Assembly (NCBI GenBank): GCA_021904315.1
Contig: CM038911.1
Location: forward strand, 1,676,501-1,740,500
Length of the DNA stretch: 64,000 nt
Direction: 5' to 3'
Origin: Sphagnum magellanicum
Taxonomy: Eukaryota > Streptophyta > Sphagnopsida > Sphagnales > Sphagnaceae
Below the pieces are notes generated by a model. The model was not told where the DNA came from. It saw nothing but the letters and a program-made list of their open reading frames with translations, and searched no databases. Made by a program: the position numbers and the translations under genes. Of this stretch, positions 38,901 to 50,060 are shown piece after piece. How positions within the stretch are numbered: position 1 is the first letter of the stretch; the number at the start of each line of letters is the position of its first letter.

Positions 38901-39199
38901 TGTTCACCCACCATCACCACCGACCTTTCCTGAACATCCTCGCTCGAGCCCTTGTACAGTTTTATGGTGGTCCATGGATTTGTAAGACTTGTTACCCTCT
39001 GCTCTGCTAATTGTTGATTGCAGAGAACTGATTTACGACACAATCGATCTGCTGCAGTTCCCCCTACTCTTCTGAGACAAATCTGTATCCAAAAAGAGGA
39101 GCATGAATCGACTTAATGTCTTGTTTGAGAATTGAGGTTAAATTGCTTAAAGATTTACAAATGAAAACTATACTGGTGAAAGAGAGCATACCTAGCATG

Positions 39200-40497
39200 T
39201 TATGCTTTGTTGAATTCGAGCACTGAAAGGAAGCCGATGCTGACGACCACAGATACGCTTGCCAAGCCGGCAGTCTTAGCCAGCTCCTGAAACTCCTGCA
39301 GTGTTCGCTCCCTGGCACCTACCGAATTGAAGGCCAGCATTATCAGTTCCATGCGTAATCTGACTGTCGGTCCTGCACCAAGCTCGGATTGCAGTAGCAA
39401 ATCCGGAAGCACCGATTCCAAGGCAATCACCTTTCCTCCACTGGTTGGCAATGCGTTGAAGCAGTTGCGCAAAATTGTAACGCATTCCGAATCATCCCAG
39501 TTATGCAAAATCCACTGCAAAAAGCGGACAATTCATCAACGACACTCAGCAGCAACTACACGACTGTAAGGAGGAGGAGGAGGAGGACAACAACACAGGA
39601 AGAACTAATTCAGAACCTGCATGAAGATGGTATCACCAGACGGTACGCTCTCAAACATGTTTCCACCGACGTGCTCCACCCCTGTGAAACATTTGGAAAT
39701 TGGCAGTAATGAGTGGCTGAAGCTCTGGTCGAATGGTAAGGTCACAAACTAGTTGATGATCTACGGGATGGCGAGAAGCGAGTACATGATCGAGCAATAC
39801 CTGGATAGGGAGGCGAGGCTGCGACGACATGGGGTAGATCATAATTGATTCCTCGAATGTGCGGGTACTTGGCAGCGATGAGGGCAAGCGAGGACCCTGT
39901 ACCACCTCCAACATCCACCAAGCATTTCCCGTCCTGGAAGTCATGGTAAGCTCGCAACACAGCTTGCATGTAGAGCCGCGAGTGCTGAGCCATCCCCGCG
40001 TTGAAGATTTTGTCGGACCGTGGATTGTGGCTGGTATGCTGGAAAAGACTCTCCCCGTGAGCTTTTCTGAAAGTGTCCGTGCTGTCGTCGAGAACCGTCG
40101 CAGACAGATGATGCCATGGTTCTATGAAATCACGGTCTTGCGACAGGATTATGAAGGGCGCCAATGAAGCTGCGTCCTCGTCGTTCCTCACAAAATAAGT
40201 ACCTACGGGTTGCAGCGCGTAGAAGCGCTCCGTGCTGCTGCTTGAATTGGCGCTCGCGACTGTCACAGCGGATTCGCGTACAACATTCTCGGTGGCCAGT
40301 AGACGCAAGATACGCTCCAGATACCTATCGTTGATTACGGATAGTCCACCGCTATCAGGACGAAGCACTTGCGACGCAATGTCCTTCGCCGTCAAGCTCT
40401 TACCAGCTCCGCGTGCTTTTGCGAGGATTTCGAACACACCTAAGTCGACTGCCGCTTTCAAAGCCGCAGGCACAGCCATCGTGGTGGCAAGTCTCAT
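39200..40497 (-). CDS. COMT-like SAM-dependent O-methyltransferase, 3 exons, start uncertain
   Basis: It probably transfers a methyl group from S-adenosylmethionine to a phenolic hydroxyl (caffeate, flavonoid or a relative) in the cytosol. The exons are 40497-39801, 39681-39617 and 39514-39200, with GT-AG introns of 119 and 102 bp, giving 358 residues from MRLATTMAVPAALKAA (COMT usually about 360-370). The dimerisation/winged-helix part comes first, then LVDVGGGTGSSL (SAM binding), GINYDLPHVV, GVEHVGGNMF across the exon 1-2 junction, and ILHNWDD with the catalytic His. ESVLPD and ARERT carry the two Glu residues that position it. The Asp normally after the His is Asn here (HNW), whereas the pseudogene twin has HDW. 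Upstream of 40497 the frame stays open for 39 codons homologous to the twin's N terminus, but the twin's ATG is ATT here (40614-40612) and a TAA lies two codons before it. Translation may therefore start at 40497, lacking part of the dimerisation arm, or at ATT. Confidence 0.88.
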
Positions 40498-40763
40498 GGC
40501 CGCGTCCCTTGCAGCAGCATCTTGCTCGCCAACAATTCCATTCCCAAATGGAGTCTCATGATGATCCTCCTGCGCCGCCTGTGCATGAAGATCACTACTA
40601 CCGTCCGTTCCAATGCCTTACGACAGAAAGAAAATCACCAGCTTGCTTGTAAGCGTGCACAATTGTGTGCTCACTCGTGCTCACCAGACACTAGAGCTTC
40701 TCTTCTTGTCCGTCTGCTAAAGCAAAGACTCGTTGCCGGGTCTAATATTCTTCCAGTCCTGAT

Positions 40764-40810
40764 TATAAAAATGGTCTCTCTTGTGCCTCGTTGATGCCTT
40801 GCGTATATAT
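40764..40810 (-). promoter_or_regulatory. Possible TATA elements of the open COMT-like gene
   Basis: Two AT-rich motifs read on the minus strand, ATATATACG at about 40810-40802 and TTTTATAATC at 40770-40761, lie 150-190 bp before the ATT that replaces the ancestral start. Either could place a leader like that of the twin. This rests on motif and position only. Confidence 0.3.
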
Positions 40811-40869
40811 TCTCCCCCTCACCATTGCCAATTTCTATTTTCTCTCTCCCTGACACTAGCAATGAGCTC

Positions 40870-42594
40870 TTCCTGACGCCATCTCTCTTTCGTCCTTTCT
40901 TCAGAAGCTTCTTGATCCGAAAAGATTCATATTAAAATCGCAAGCACAGTACGAAGGACGTCCTATAGGCGGCCACGGCTGCATGGAAAAATCAGATTCT
41001 CAGCCGTACAGAAGTCAGACAATCCTTCATTACATCAGTTGGGTACAAGGAGCCAATGGGACTCCTTGACAAAAGGATTCTGAGTCCTCTTTTAGTCCTT
41101 TCCACTTTTTCATATGACTTTTTTTTTAAATGAATTTTTGAAAAAACTTGTTATTAAAAATATATATACTTATCTGAGTAAATCAAATTTTTTTTTTGTG
41201 TTAATCATTGTTCAATAAATATGAATTTTCTTAAATATATAAATTTTGTCAAATTTTATGTTTCGTTTTGAAATTTTATGAAAATATTGAAACATGTTAA
41301 TTATTTTAAGTTTTTATAAAATCATAAATTATAATGTTTTTTATATATGTCATGCACATTACATCTCATTTACATGTGATAGAAAACTTTTGAAATTTTG
41401 AAACATATTCAAAATTTTCTACAAAAAAATATTTTATAATTTTCAAATTGTGAGTGCTTTTTGAATATAAGTAGTAGATTATTATCATCAAAATTATTTT
41501 ATTAAAATCAAAACTTAAATTTTAATTTAATAATTTTTTAATTTGAATTCTTCAACATTCATTTTAGTCATTTAGCATAATTCTAAATGATTAACATAAT
41601 TTTAAAATGTCAAAACAAAAATGTAACAAAAATATAGTTTTCATCATAATCCAACATGATTTTTGACTCCTATGAATGTATTTTTAACCCATTAATGCCC
41701 ACACACACAAATTAATTAAAACAATGATTTAAAATCAAACATGCTTAATCTACACAATCTAAAATTAAACACCAAACACCATTTTGGTTTTGCACTTCAA
41801 CAAAATCTTGGTTTCAAGAGTTGGATTTTTTGCAAACCACATTTTGCACAACAAATTTGCCAAATTTATGCACAACCATTTTATTGAATTACACGATTTA
41901 TGAGAACTTTCTCAATCTTTGCTTGTTGTAAATAAAAAAGACCAAAACCCACAAAACATCTGCCAAATTGTGCACAACATGTTGTACACAATTTACAAAA
42001 GCTCCAATCTTCACTTATTGCCAGCAAAATGGACATGAAATTATATGAAAAAGGTCTAACTTCACACCCATCAAGGTTCATTTATTTGCTTGAATAAAAA
42101 TTTTATTTGCCATGTAAACATCATGCAAGTCTAGTGGTTGTGTCCTTTATGGCAAGCTCAAGCAAAACCATGAAACATGATGAAATGGTGGAACTTGTTT
42201 AAATAATTCGAATGCCAAATGGATTTTATTAAAAAAATAAATCTAGTTGCTACAATGTTGTCTGCAATGATTGAATATTGTCCTTGCAAGCCTCCTAGTC
42301 ATACAATTCAAAGCCCATCAACATCACCTCCATTTGCCTCCTACATTGTCATATCATGCAACAAATTACACATAAAAATGCACCTTGTAACGAATGCTTA
42401 CAAAAGCATCAAAAGCTTTGATTGAGTCAATCAAAACTTCTAGATGTTTTTTGTAAGCTACAATAAATCTCCCCAACAAAATCAGATAATGTACAATCCA
42501 ACTTCTGTATGTTCCTCACATTATTTTTCTTCTCCATTTCTATGATTAATTTTGGTCTACAAGAAAGAGAAAAAATAATTTTTATAAACACATT
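40870..42594. other. AT-rich DNA, no gene seen; repeat related to 50220-50770
   Basis: From about 41150 to 41600 the sequence resembles 50220-50770 in the same orientation (AAATTTTATGTTTC, CATGTACATTA/CATGCACATTACA, TATGTGATA strings in the same order), so both are copies of an old dispersed repeat. No coding signal was seen. Confidence 0.45.
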
Positions 42595-42855
42595 TTAGTA
42601 CTTATTAACATTAAGTTCATTAAGATTACTACATGAAATTGCTTCATTGCTAACCCATAAATAAGTAGTCAAATAGGCAAGTTTATCAATGGGTCCAACA
42701 TAAAAAATATTATTACATGAAATTGTTTGATTATTAACCCATAAATAAGTAGTCAAACAAACAAACTTATTAATGGGTCCAACATAAAAAGGATTACTAC
42801 ATGAAATTGCTTTGCCCCATAAGTCTTCACAAATTGCTTCAAGCTTTTGATCCAA
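42595..42855 (-). repeat. 84-bp tandem repeat inside a minus-strand ORF (28-residue peptide repeat)
   Basis: Copies anchored at 42625, 42709 and 42793 have an exact 84-bp period. The period is 28 codons, and the minus strand stays open for 86 codons through it, repeating the pattern ISCSN-FYVGPI-K--LTTYLWV. The peptide is hydrophobic/aromatic with paired Cys and is not recognised. It could be a piece of a coding exon with a repeated domain or a neutral minisatellite that happens to stay open. Confidence 0.6.
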
Positions 42856-44394
42856 AGTTCCTAGGTGATGAAAACTGATGCTTGTTGACTACTCAAAAAT
42901 TGATGAAGTTGATCCATATCACAAATCTAGTATTTGAACATGATAAGAAGTTTAAATATTTTAATCATGAACTTTTTGCTCATGAATTCATCAAACTCAA
43001 TTAAAACAGATGATAATAAAAAAAGCTTGAAGATATCTAGTTTCTAGCTCAAAACTTTCCATGGAAATGAAGAGTAGCTCTTCTTATTTTTCTTATTCTT
43101 GTTGTTCTTTCTTATTCTTGAGTGAAGTTGTGGCTACCTAGTGTCAAGTAAAGAGCCTTGGTGACATAATAGAGCATCATCATTTATTATTCTAAACATA
43201 AAATCAACTAAATACATTACATTAGCTAGGAAAATGCATGAAAAAACCTCTAAGGAACCCTAAACCCTAAATGCCTAAAAACAAAAAATCTCGTATTTTA
43301 TTACTTACCTCATGCAAAAAGTCCTTGAAGTTTTGTACATGTGTGAAACTTTGATGTACCTTGACAAAATTGGTGTTTATTTGAAAGCTTGATTTGAGTA
43401 GATGAATTTGAGATAAAATAGTTCTTTGGTTTTTGGGAAAACCTTACGTGCAATGACCAACAAACAAGATTTATAAAAAGTTCTTTGCTGATATAGAATT
43501 AAGCAAGCTTCAAGACACATAGGTTATCTAAGAAATACTACTTGTGCCTAAAACAATTGTAGGACTAGAACCATGGTCCAATGTTTAACATTATGCAGTA
43601 ACAAATTGCAGTATGATGATGAAAAAAAACAAAACAAACATGTGAGCTTGGGAATTTTTAAAAAAAACTTATTCACAACTTTTGATGAACTTCGAACCAA
43701 GCTTTGCCATTGCAAACCACCTACAACTTGACCAAAATGACCCAACTCGAACTTCCAAACCATGTTGCCAACAAAAACGATAGTGCAAGTTCTTTCACCA
43801 ATTCTTCATTTGTAATTGATTTGAAAGTATAAAAGCTTTGTTCTTTCACAATTTGTTTTACAGTTGAATTGCAATGGCAATAATGTAAAAAGGAAGAGAA
43901 AAGAACTTGGTGAGCTTCTGCGAAAACAACACGAGAAGCTTTGGAACTTCTAATGTGTCTAAAGAAAAACCCTAAACCCTTAAAAGTCGATGACCTAAAC
44001 TACACGGCCTAAGCTAGTCGCGAGGTTTGCACATAGGACTAATTTCATCATCCTAGGTCAAAGTAGGTCGTAGACTATATGAGAAGACTTCCTGCGTGGG
44101 CTTTTTAAATTTCAAAACTTGAAAGCTTGTTGTTTTAGTTTGAACTAATAACTAGGAACCATGTGTTGATTGAAAAAAAAAAGGTTCTTGAAAACCACTT
44201 CAAGCTTGGCACCCTTGGCTCCTTTTATCATGTTTACACCCTTGTGTACATTATTGAAAGAAATTTATGAATAAATTTTTAATTTTTTCATTTGGACAAA
44301 TTATCAACAAGGTATGAATTATGAAATTTGAGGTTTTGTGTAATGTTTAAATGAAATATGGTCTAAATAAAATAAATAAATGTTTTACACAATA
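42856..44394. other. AT-rich DNA, no gene seen
   Basis: No recognisable coding sequence was found. The minus-strand frame 43763-43548 is short and not recognised. Confidence 0.4.
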
Positions 44395-44480
44395 AGTGGG
44401 GTGGCTTGGTGGTAAAAGAGTTGAACTCTATCCTCAAGGTCCAAGGATCAAACTTGACAAATGACCTTGGTTATGGTCAA
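44395..44480 (+). mobile_element. SINE-like head with Pol III A and B boxes
   Basis: TGGCTTGGTGG near 44402 resembles a tRNA-type A box, and GGATCAAACTT near 44446 a weakened B box, with a spacing usual for tRNA-derived SINEs. No clear tail or target duplication was found. An old tRNA-like relic is the alternative. Confidence 0.3.
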
Positions 44481-45256
44481 TGTTAGAATATTGACTGAAT
44501 ATTCTTAAGCAAGCTTAAGTAGGTAAATTAGATGGTATATTTAACCATTTAAACTAAATTTTAACTTAGTTTAAGTGGTGACATGTGTCAACAATTGATA
44601 GGATGGAATATAATGAAACTAAAAATAATTGAAATAAAATATATCTTATAATTTATATTATATATAATAAATTTATAATAATAAATATTATAATTAAAAA
44701 ATTAATGTTCCCCAAGTTTTTGGTTCAAATTTTTAATAATAAAAAATAATTAAACAATGATTAAATTATCACTAATGATTTCATATATGTCCTTTATGAC
44801 TAATGGATGAAATGTGCCACATCATGTCCTAAATGACTATGTTGATAATGACTTTAGGGCTGTTAGTCATTTTTCTACTTTATAACTAGAATACTAGTCA
44901 TAAACTTAATCATATATTTGAAGATTACTTCTAGTGGTCCTATTATGGGTGTTTCCTTATATCCTCATATTAAAAAACCCCCAAAATCAATTCAAAGCTT
45001 GGTTAGCAATGATGCAAATGGGAATAAGTATTATCTCTTCACGTATAAAAAATTTCAATTTTTTAAAATGGTAGATAATAAGCCCAATTTCAGATAATCA
45101 ATCATATGCAAATTGAAAGATTGGGCCATTTTTTAAAAGAAGTAAAATAAAGGAGAAGAAACCACTCTTTTCCACCCTATGAAAAACCAAAGTGGACCAT
45201 TTTTATTTTTATTTTTGGGTCTTATCTAATGCTAAAAGGAGCATAAATTCAAAGGT

Positions 45257-45277
45257 GGGGGGGGGGGGGGGGGGGGG
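45257..45277. repeat. Poly-G run (21 nt)
   Basis: An uninterrupted run of 21 G residues inside the left arm of the foldback. The right arm has no matching C run. Confidence 0.95.
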
Positions 45278-45284
45278 TAATTCC

Positions 45285-45745
45285 TTTTGGTCCTACAAAT
45301 CAAATGGAAGGGCTTTTTGTTTTTGGTTTCTTTTGGTCTTATTCAAGGCCATAATGAGAAATAATGGAATGGTTTTTTTTCTTCTTATTTTTGGTCTTAT
45401 ATTCCAAGGCTAAAATGAGCCAAAATGGAATGGCTCTTTTTCTTGTTAATTTTTGGTCCTATATTCCAAGGCTAAAATGAACCAAAATGGAATGGTTCTT
45501 TTCCTTGTTAATTTTTGGTCCTATATTCCAAGGCTAAAATGAGCCAAAATGGAATGGTTCTTTTCCTTGTTATTTTTTAATCTTATATTCCAAGGCTAAA
45601 ATGAGCCAAAATGGAATGGTTCTTTTTCTTGTTAATTTTTGGTCCTATATTCAAAGGCTGAAATGAGCCAAAATGCAATGGTTTTTTTCTTGTTAATTTT
45701 TGGTCTTATATTTCAAGGCTAAAATGAGCCAAAAAGGATTAGTTG
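45285..45745. repeat. Tandem array, ~62-bp unit, about 7 copies
   Basis: Copies of CAAGGCTAAAATGAGCCAAA followed by ATGGAATGGTTCTTTT and TTTTTGGTCCTATATTC repeat about every 62 bp. The inner copies are nearly identical and the outer ones diverged. Single diverged copies of the unit occur elsewhere in the same repeat family (about 47250, 47970 and 49510). Confidence 0.9.
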
Positions 45746-46368
45746 TTTTGTTATTCCTTTTGGATTGGAAATGTGGAACAAGATGAATTATTGAAATAAA
45801 ACTACCAAATGTTTGATACAAAATAAGAAGGAAAAATGCAATTCCATTTTTGCTCATTTTAACCTTGAATAAGACTAAAAGAAACCAAAAAAAGCCCTTC
45901 CATTTACATTGTAGGACCAAGAGGAACAAAAATAATAACCCCTCCATTTATGCTCCTTTTAACATTAATATTGGATAAGGCCAAAAGGGAAAAAAAAATT
46001 TGGTCCATTGTGGTTAATCTTATAAGGTGGAAAGGAGTGGTTCCTTTTCCTTTATTTTGCCTCTTCAAAAAATGGCCCAATCTTTCAATTTGCATATTGT
46101 GACTGATTATTTAAAATGGGGCTTATTATCTACCTTTTTAAAAAGTATTATTTTTATATAAATGAGGATAAAATACTTATTCCCATTTGCATCAATGTCC
46201 ACCAAGCTTTGAATTGATTTTGGGGGTTTTTTAATATGACCTAATATAGGGGAACACCCATAATAGGACATATTATCAAAAATAATTAACCAATAGTCTT
46301 TAAGTTGGTTTCAATCATATTGGATACGATCAAAAAAAAAAAACAAGAATTGCTTCATTTTTTATCTT

Positions 46369-46745
46369 CATAGGGTGGATATGACCAAAAGGAACAAAAA
46401 AGGGGTGGTTCCTTCTCTTTTATTTTGCCTCTTCAAAAAATGACCCAATCTTTCAATTTGTGTTTGATTAACTTTCTCAAATTGGGCTTATTATCACCCA
46501 CATGAATCCCCAAAAGTTGGTGAATTCCTCTCACCTAAAAAAACTAAATAAAATAAGGTCTCCAATTTTTTTTAAATTCTATTTTCTCCAAATCATGGTG
46601 ATTTTCTCCAATTTTTTTGCAAGTTCTTTCAAATCTACATTAAGAAGAAAAAAAGTCCCAAAAAGTTGAACTTTTTTAATAGCTTAATTCAATGTGAAAA
46701 TAGGCCCCCCCAAAAAAATTACCCCACAAATACTATATGGGTGGG
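46369..46745. repeat. Dispersed repeat, copy 1 (related to 49690-50060)
   Basis: The block runs from GACCAAAAGGAACAAAAAAG through TGACCCAATCTTTCAATTTG, GGCTTATTATCACCCACA and CCCCAAAAGTTGGTGAATT to a CCCACAAATACTATATGGGT end. It aligns end to end with 49690-50060 in the same orientation. Confidence 0.8.
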
Positions 46746-47169
46746 TTTAAGCATGGTAAATTAGATTGCTTATGTTCCTTGTAGCATAAATGAAAAGTAG
46801 TCATCAAATAAGCTTTGATATATTGAACTTTAAAACATTATTTAGTTCAATGATTAATATGAACATTTTCTTCAACTTTGTTAAAAATTTAAATAAATAA
46901 GTTCTACATGTTTAAAATATGTTTAAGTATATTCATTGAAATTCAAACAAAATTCATAATCTACTTTATAGCTTATAAGTAGGTTGCAAATAGATGAAAT
47001 AGTGCATTTTTAAATTTTGAATTAACGAGTCCTAAAATGTACTTGTGGCTTTTCATTTTTTTGCATTATAATCAAAATATATTCAGCTTATAAGGTAAAA
47101 GAAGGTTTGAAAAAATATTTGTTAGTCAATTTCAAAGTTACATATTTATTACCTACTTTTATTCTCCTA

Positions 47170-47735
47170 TTTGTTCTTTGATTTGATCCTATCCAAGGTT
47201 ATAAAAAAATAACAAGGAAAGCAACTTTTTTTTGTCTCTTTTGGTCCTATATTCCAAACCTAAAAAGAATCAAAATGGACCCCTTTCATGTGTAAAAAAT
47301 ATATCTATTTTTTTTGGTCCTTACTATTTTTAGCCGCTAGCCCAAAAGTATCATTTTTATCAAAGTTGGAGGGGACGAAAGCCATACAAAATGAAGCCTT
47401 CTTTAGACCATAGAAAAGCAACTCCTAATACTCTGACAATTCCCATCATATGAAATGGGTTTAAACTCCAATTATGAAGCTCCTTTGCCATCACAAACTA
47501 AGCATCTCATATTTAATAATGGAAATCATGTAAAATTTGTTCATGCATAATTCGTATATTTCACACACTAATATCATGCATTGAAAACACATTTGACACA
47601 TGAATTTATAGGACGATGCAAAATTCGTTTGACATTCATTCATTCATAGGTTTGTATTTCATTCATCAACACATTTGTCCATGTGTCAACCATGTTTTCA
47701 ACACATGGTATTCATGGGCGATAATTGATACTTGT
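47170..47735. repeat. Direct duplication, copy 1 (second copy 47905-48256)
   Basis: The two copies share a GGTTATAAAA...CAACTTTTTTT...TTTTGGTCCTATATTCCAAA head. They also share a nearly identical ~245-bp tail that begins CTCCTTTGCCATCACAAACT (47483 and 48012) and ends CAACACATGGTATTCATG. Copy 1 has about 190 bp extra between head and tail. Because the tails are so alike, the duplication is fairly recent. Confidence 0.9.
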
Positions 47736-47904
47736 TTTACTCTCCACCACCAAAAGATATTGGGCCATTTTTTGAAAATGAAAAATAAAGGAAAAAGAAC
47801 ATTTTTTTTGGTTCATTGTGGTCTTATCCAATGTTAAAAGGAACATAAATGGAAGGGTTTTTTTCTATTCCTTTTAATGTATAACATAAATGGAAGGGCT
47901 CCTA

Positions 47905-48256
47905 TTTGCTTTTTAATTTGATCTTATCCAGGGTTATAAAAGAACAACAAGCAACTTTTTTGCCTCTTTTGGTCCTATATTCCAAAGCTAAAAAGAATCA
48001 AAATGGACCAGCTCCTTTGCCATCACAAACTAAGCATCTCATGACTTAATAATGGAAATCTTGTAAAATTTGTTCATGCATAATCATACATTTCACACAC
48101 TAATATCATGCATTGAAAACACATTTGACACATGAATTTATTAGACGATGTAAAATTTGTGTGACATTCATTCATTCATAGGTTTGTATTTCATTCATCA
48201 ACACATTTATCCATGTGTCAACCATGTTTTCAACACATGGTATTCATGTGTAAAAA
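47905..48256. repeat. Direct duplication, copy 2
   Basis: Second copy of 47170-47735, shorter by about 190 bp between head and tail. The CATTCATTCATTCATAGG tract is kept in both. Confidence 0.9.
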
Positions 48257-49080
48257 TGTATAAACCTTTGAATGAACGAACTTCACATGATTTCATTATT
48301 AATTCGTCACATGCTAAATTTTTTATGGCTATTCCTTTTGGATTGGAAATGTGGAATAAGAGGGTCAAATCAAAATAAAGTATACCAAAAAAATAAATAT
48401 CTCCACTTTAACTTTGTGCCTCTCATATAACTACCATAAAGTAACATCAAATTAAGTGAAAATATGTGTCAAGTAGCATTAGTTGGCTCTATTAAATTTA
48501 TAAGAATCTAATTCTAAAATAATTAAAGAAAATGAATTTTAAAAGTAAATAAAAAATACATTTGAAGCCAACTAAAAAATATGTGTTCAAACCTACTTTT
48601 TGGTTTAAAAAATTAATGAAATTGATATGTAATAAGTTAGGAAATGAAGATCAACATATGTTTTAGTGAGTCATAAAAAAAAATCTATTTCCTTTTTGTA
48701 AAATCCTACTTGACAACTACTTAAAACGAAAAGTTCATAGTGAAAAGTAAATGTCAAAAGTTATTTGTATTTTGAAAAATCTATTTAAAACCTACTTTTA
48801 CAGTTTGAAATATGAAAATCAATGCACATTAGGGTAAACATATATCATATTTAGTCATTGAAATGAAAGCATTTCATGTTTCACAATTCTATAATGGGTT
48901 TTGTTGTTATTTTAAATTTACTTATTCCAGTTTTGACAAGGTAATCAAGTTGTTCATTTTATTTTGCTTACACCCAAGATTAATTATTTAAATAAAAATA
49001 TCAAATTTTTGATACTTGAGTTTTGCAAATGATTTTTTAAAAAAAATCCACCATATAAATAAAATTTGAAATTAAAAAAA
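48257..49080. other. AT-rich DNA, no gene seen
   Basis: No recognisable feature was found between the duplication and the CACTA-like MITE. Confidence 0.4.
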
Positions 49081-49236
49081 ATTATTACAACAAAAGGTGT
49101 TTGTGTATGCCAAATGATTTCATTGGATTTTGAGTGACTTCACCGGTTGTAATCAATGGGACCCAATGGGGAAACAATGTATTCACTGGTCTAGTGAATG
49201 GGGACTAATGAATTACACCCACATTTTGTAATAGTG
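49081..49236. mobile_element. CACTA-like MITE (copy B, ~156 bp)
   Basis: The right end ACATTTTGTAATAGTG reads CACTATTACAAAATGT on the other strand, a clear CACTA terminus. The left end ATTACAACAAAAGGTG is its diverged partner. The inside shares GATTTTGAGTGA, GGTCTAGTGAA and GGGACTA motifs with copy A at 9113-9222, with about 45 bp extra in the middle. Confidence 0.7.
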
Positions 49237-49689
49237 AATGAATTAAAATATTCAATAATATATGTATATAACTTATGTAATGCATTGCATTATAATTGAA
49301 AAAATAAAATGTTACACTTGTACATTATAATTATGCATGTACAAATTATCTATCTTCAAAATTTTAAATAAAATTTTCGCAAGCAAATAAATAATTCAAT
49401 AATTCAATGATAACTTAACTATGACATTTAACATTTGGTAATTTTGTTTTGACAATTCATCTTGTTTCGTAGTTCCAATCCAAAAAAGAATTTAAAAAAA
49501 ACTCCAATCCATTTTGGCTCCTTCCAGCTTTGGAATATATGACCCAAAAAAAAAATTAAAAATTTTCCATTTATGTTCATATTAGGACCAAAAGACAAAA
49601 AAAAAAACCCTCAATTTATGCTCCTTTTAGCATTGGATAAAACTAAAAAGAACAAAAGAAAGAATTATTCCATTTTTGTTTTTCATAAT

Positions 49690-50060
49690 GTAAATAGTAC
49701 CAAAAGGAACAAGAAAGGGGTGGTTCCTTTTCTTTTATTTTTCTTTTGCAAAAAATGGCCCAATCTTTCAATTTACATCTAATTATCTCAAATTGGACTT
49801 ATTATCACCCACAAATGCATTGAATCCCCAAAAGTTGGTGAATTGCCATGACTTTAAAAGAAAATTAAAATAAGGACTCCAATTTTTTTTTAACTCTATC
49901 TTCCCCAAATCTTGGTGATTTTCTCCAAGTTCATTGTTAATTTTTTCAAATCTACACCAAGAAAACAAAAAGTCCCAAGAAGTTGAAGTTTTCTTGTTAA
50001 CAAAAATGTGAAAATGGGGCCCCCCAAAAAATGGAGTCACCCCACAAAACCTATATGGGT
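49690..50060. repeat. Dispersed repeat, copy 2 (related to 46369-46745)
   Basis: Same order of blocks as copy 1, starting at the ACCAAAAGGAACAAGAAAGG segment and ending CCCACAAAACCTATATGGGT. It differs mainly by small insertions and point changes. Confidence 0.8.

Larger units (their letters stand above)
38010..40725 (-). repeat. Inverted segmental duplication, arm B (carries the open COMT-like gene)
   Basis: This is the reverse-complement partner of 20700-22990. Shared blocks are the leader (about 40620-40720), all three exons and both introns, the 3' stretch at 39003-39056, and distal DNA at about 38010-38250. The arm is longer than arm A mainly because of about 0.1 kb extra just after the stop codon and the foldback region at 38750-38900. 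Confidence 0.8.
44937..46272. mobile_element. Long foldback element, ~1.3 kb, arms of several hundred bp
   Basis: The left arm starts at about TCCTATTATGGGTGTT (44938) and the right arm ends at its near reverse complement (about 46257-46272). Matching blocks run inward in mirror order: CCCCCAAAATCAATTCAAAG, TGATGCAAATGGGAATAAGT, GGTAGATAATAAGCCC, GCAAATTGAAAGATTGGGCC and a GGACCAAAAGG-type segment. The centre, near 45770, contains the tandem array and the G run described separately. No protein frame is present. It belongs to the repeat family that fills 44.9-56 kb. A target duplication was not settled. Confidence 0.8.

Noticed and set aside
38746-38985. 79-codon frame with a repeated 16-residue motif as a repeat protein
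   Set aside because: The repetition is fully explained by the direct copies of the foldback unit, and the frame also runs through its inverted arm.
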